Assembly (NCBI GenBank): GCA_051004675.1
Contig: JBPCKC010000083.1
Span: 1-11,910, forward strand
Source of the DNA: JBDTSW01 sp051004675
Lineage (GTDB): Bacteria > Actinomycetota > Thermoleophilia > Solirubrobacterales > 70-9
DNA: 11,910 nt
Direction: 5' to 3'
Positions 11,604 to 11,910 of the stretch are shown here, one piece after another. Below the pieces are notes generated by a model, which was given only the letters and a program-made list of their open reading frames with translations, made no database searches and had not been told where the DNA came from. Each line of letters opens with the position of its first letter. Within the stretch, counting starts at the first letter, position 1. A program made the translations under genes and the position numbers.

Positions 11604-11910
11604 TGGCCGCCCCCCTGACCACGGTCGACGTCCGGACGCGCCCGTTCCACGAGGGGCCGGACGGGACTGCAGCGACCTTGCCCGGAGCTTTCCCGGAGCC
11701 GGCTGAGTTCGAGGGTCACCCCGTCGCCGAGGTCGCCGCCGAGGTCGAAGCGATGAGCGCCTCGCAAGCGATTGCCTGGGCACTAGAGCACTTCGGCCGC
11801 GAGCTGATGTTCGCGATCTCGTTTCAGAAGACGAGCTCGGTCGTGGTCGAGATCGCGGCCAAGGCCGACCCCGCCGCACGCTTTTTCTACCTCGACACCG
11901 AGCTGCTGTT
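11603..11910 (+). CDS. cysH: Phosphoadenylyl-/adenylyl-sulfate reductase, 3' truncated
   Basis: ATG 11603 overlaps the reductase stop (TGATG) and opens a frame that runs off the window after 102 codons. After a variable N-terminal segment of ~50 residues, the sequence ASQAIAWALEHFGRELMFAI, then SFQKTSSVVVEIAAK, then FFYLDTELLF, matches the start of the PAPS/APS reductase nucleotide-binding fold (the SF-x pyrophosphate loop and the LDT strand). The enzyme reduces activated sulfate to sulfite, which the preceding enzyme reduces to sulfide, so the pair forms consecutive steps of assimilatory sulfate reduction. The overlap suggests translational coupling. Whether it uses APS (with a [4Fe-4S] cluster and CC...CxxC motif) or PAPS cannot be told, since the cysteine motifs would lie beyond the window. 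Confidence 0.85.
   Translation, partial: MAAPLTTVDVRTRPFHEGPDGTAATLPGAFPEPAEFEGHPVAEVAAEVEAMSASQAIAWALEHFGRELMFAISFQKTSSVVVEIAAKADPAARFFYLDTELL

Noticed and set aside
9663..11879. Two long minus-strand frames (9663-10715 and 10770-11879)
   Set aside because: Both are antisense to the sulfite reductase/cysH region, and their Val/Asp/Leu-rich or Arg-rich translations mirror its codons.
1..11910. CRISPR array, tRNA/rRNA, transposase or prophage genes
   Set aside because: No regularly spaced repeat array, tRNA or rRNA sequence, or recombinase/transposase motif was recognised on either strand by reading.

Overview
The window looks like a chromosomal segment of a high-GC actinobacterium, most likely class Thermoleophilia (Solirubrobacterales-like). 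The evidence is the strong G/C bias at third codon positions, an actinobacterial-type acyl-CoA carboxylase epsilon subunit, an LPFTG wall-anchored phosphoesterase, small secreted RTX-like proteins ending in a Cys-Glu motif, a mycobacterial-type siroheme sulfite/nitrite reductase, and promoters whose -10 box sits 6-7 nt before the start codon (leaderless style). The class is inferred from family resemblance alone; no search was run.

Layout. (1) Bases 1-593 hold the 3' end of an acyl-CoA carboxylase beta subunit. (2) Bases 704-1612 hold a solitary AbiEi-type winged-helix/DUF559 nuclease-fold protein, bracketed by two copies of a roughly 52-bp palindromic repeat. (3) Bases 1844-5192 form a tightly coupled three-gene operon: a secreted RTX-like protein, a Tat-exported phosphoesterase of the phospholipase C/acid phosphatase family, and a secreted calcineurin-like phosphoesterase with an altered metal site. 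Its upstream region carries an 11-bp direct repeat resembling a Pho box. (4) Converging on it, with overlapping stop codons (CTAG), is a second, large metallophosphoesterase with a sortase signal (minus strand, 7564-5189), preceded by an ornithine cyclodeaminase/mu-crystallin family gene (8584-7637). (5) From a 23-bp divergent promoter run the carboxylase epsilon subunit, a dodecin and a frameshifted RTX-like gene (8608-9622). (6) Bases 9690-11910 hold a siroheme sulfite/nitrite reductase and the 5' end of a PAPS/APS reductase (cysH), behind a perfect 10-bp-arm inverted repeat that overlaps the promoter.

How the genes work together. The three exported phosphoesterases suggest extracellular organic-phosphate scavenging, and the possible Pho box fits this. 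The reductase pair is the reductive end of assimilatory sulfate reduction, probably controlled through the inverted repeat. The epsilon subunit presumably serves a carboxylase whose beta subunit lies 8 kb away in this window. No CRISPR array, tRNA, rRNA, transposase or phage gene was recognised, and no stretch over 300 bases lacks a gene.
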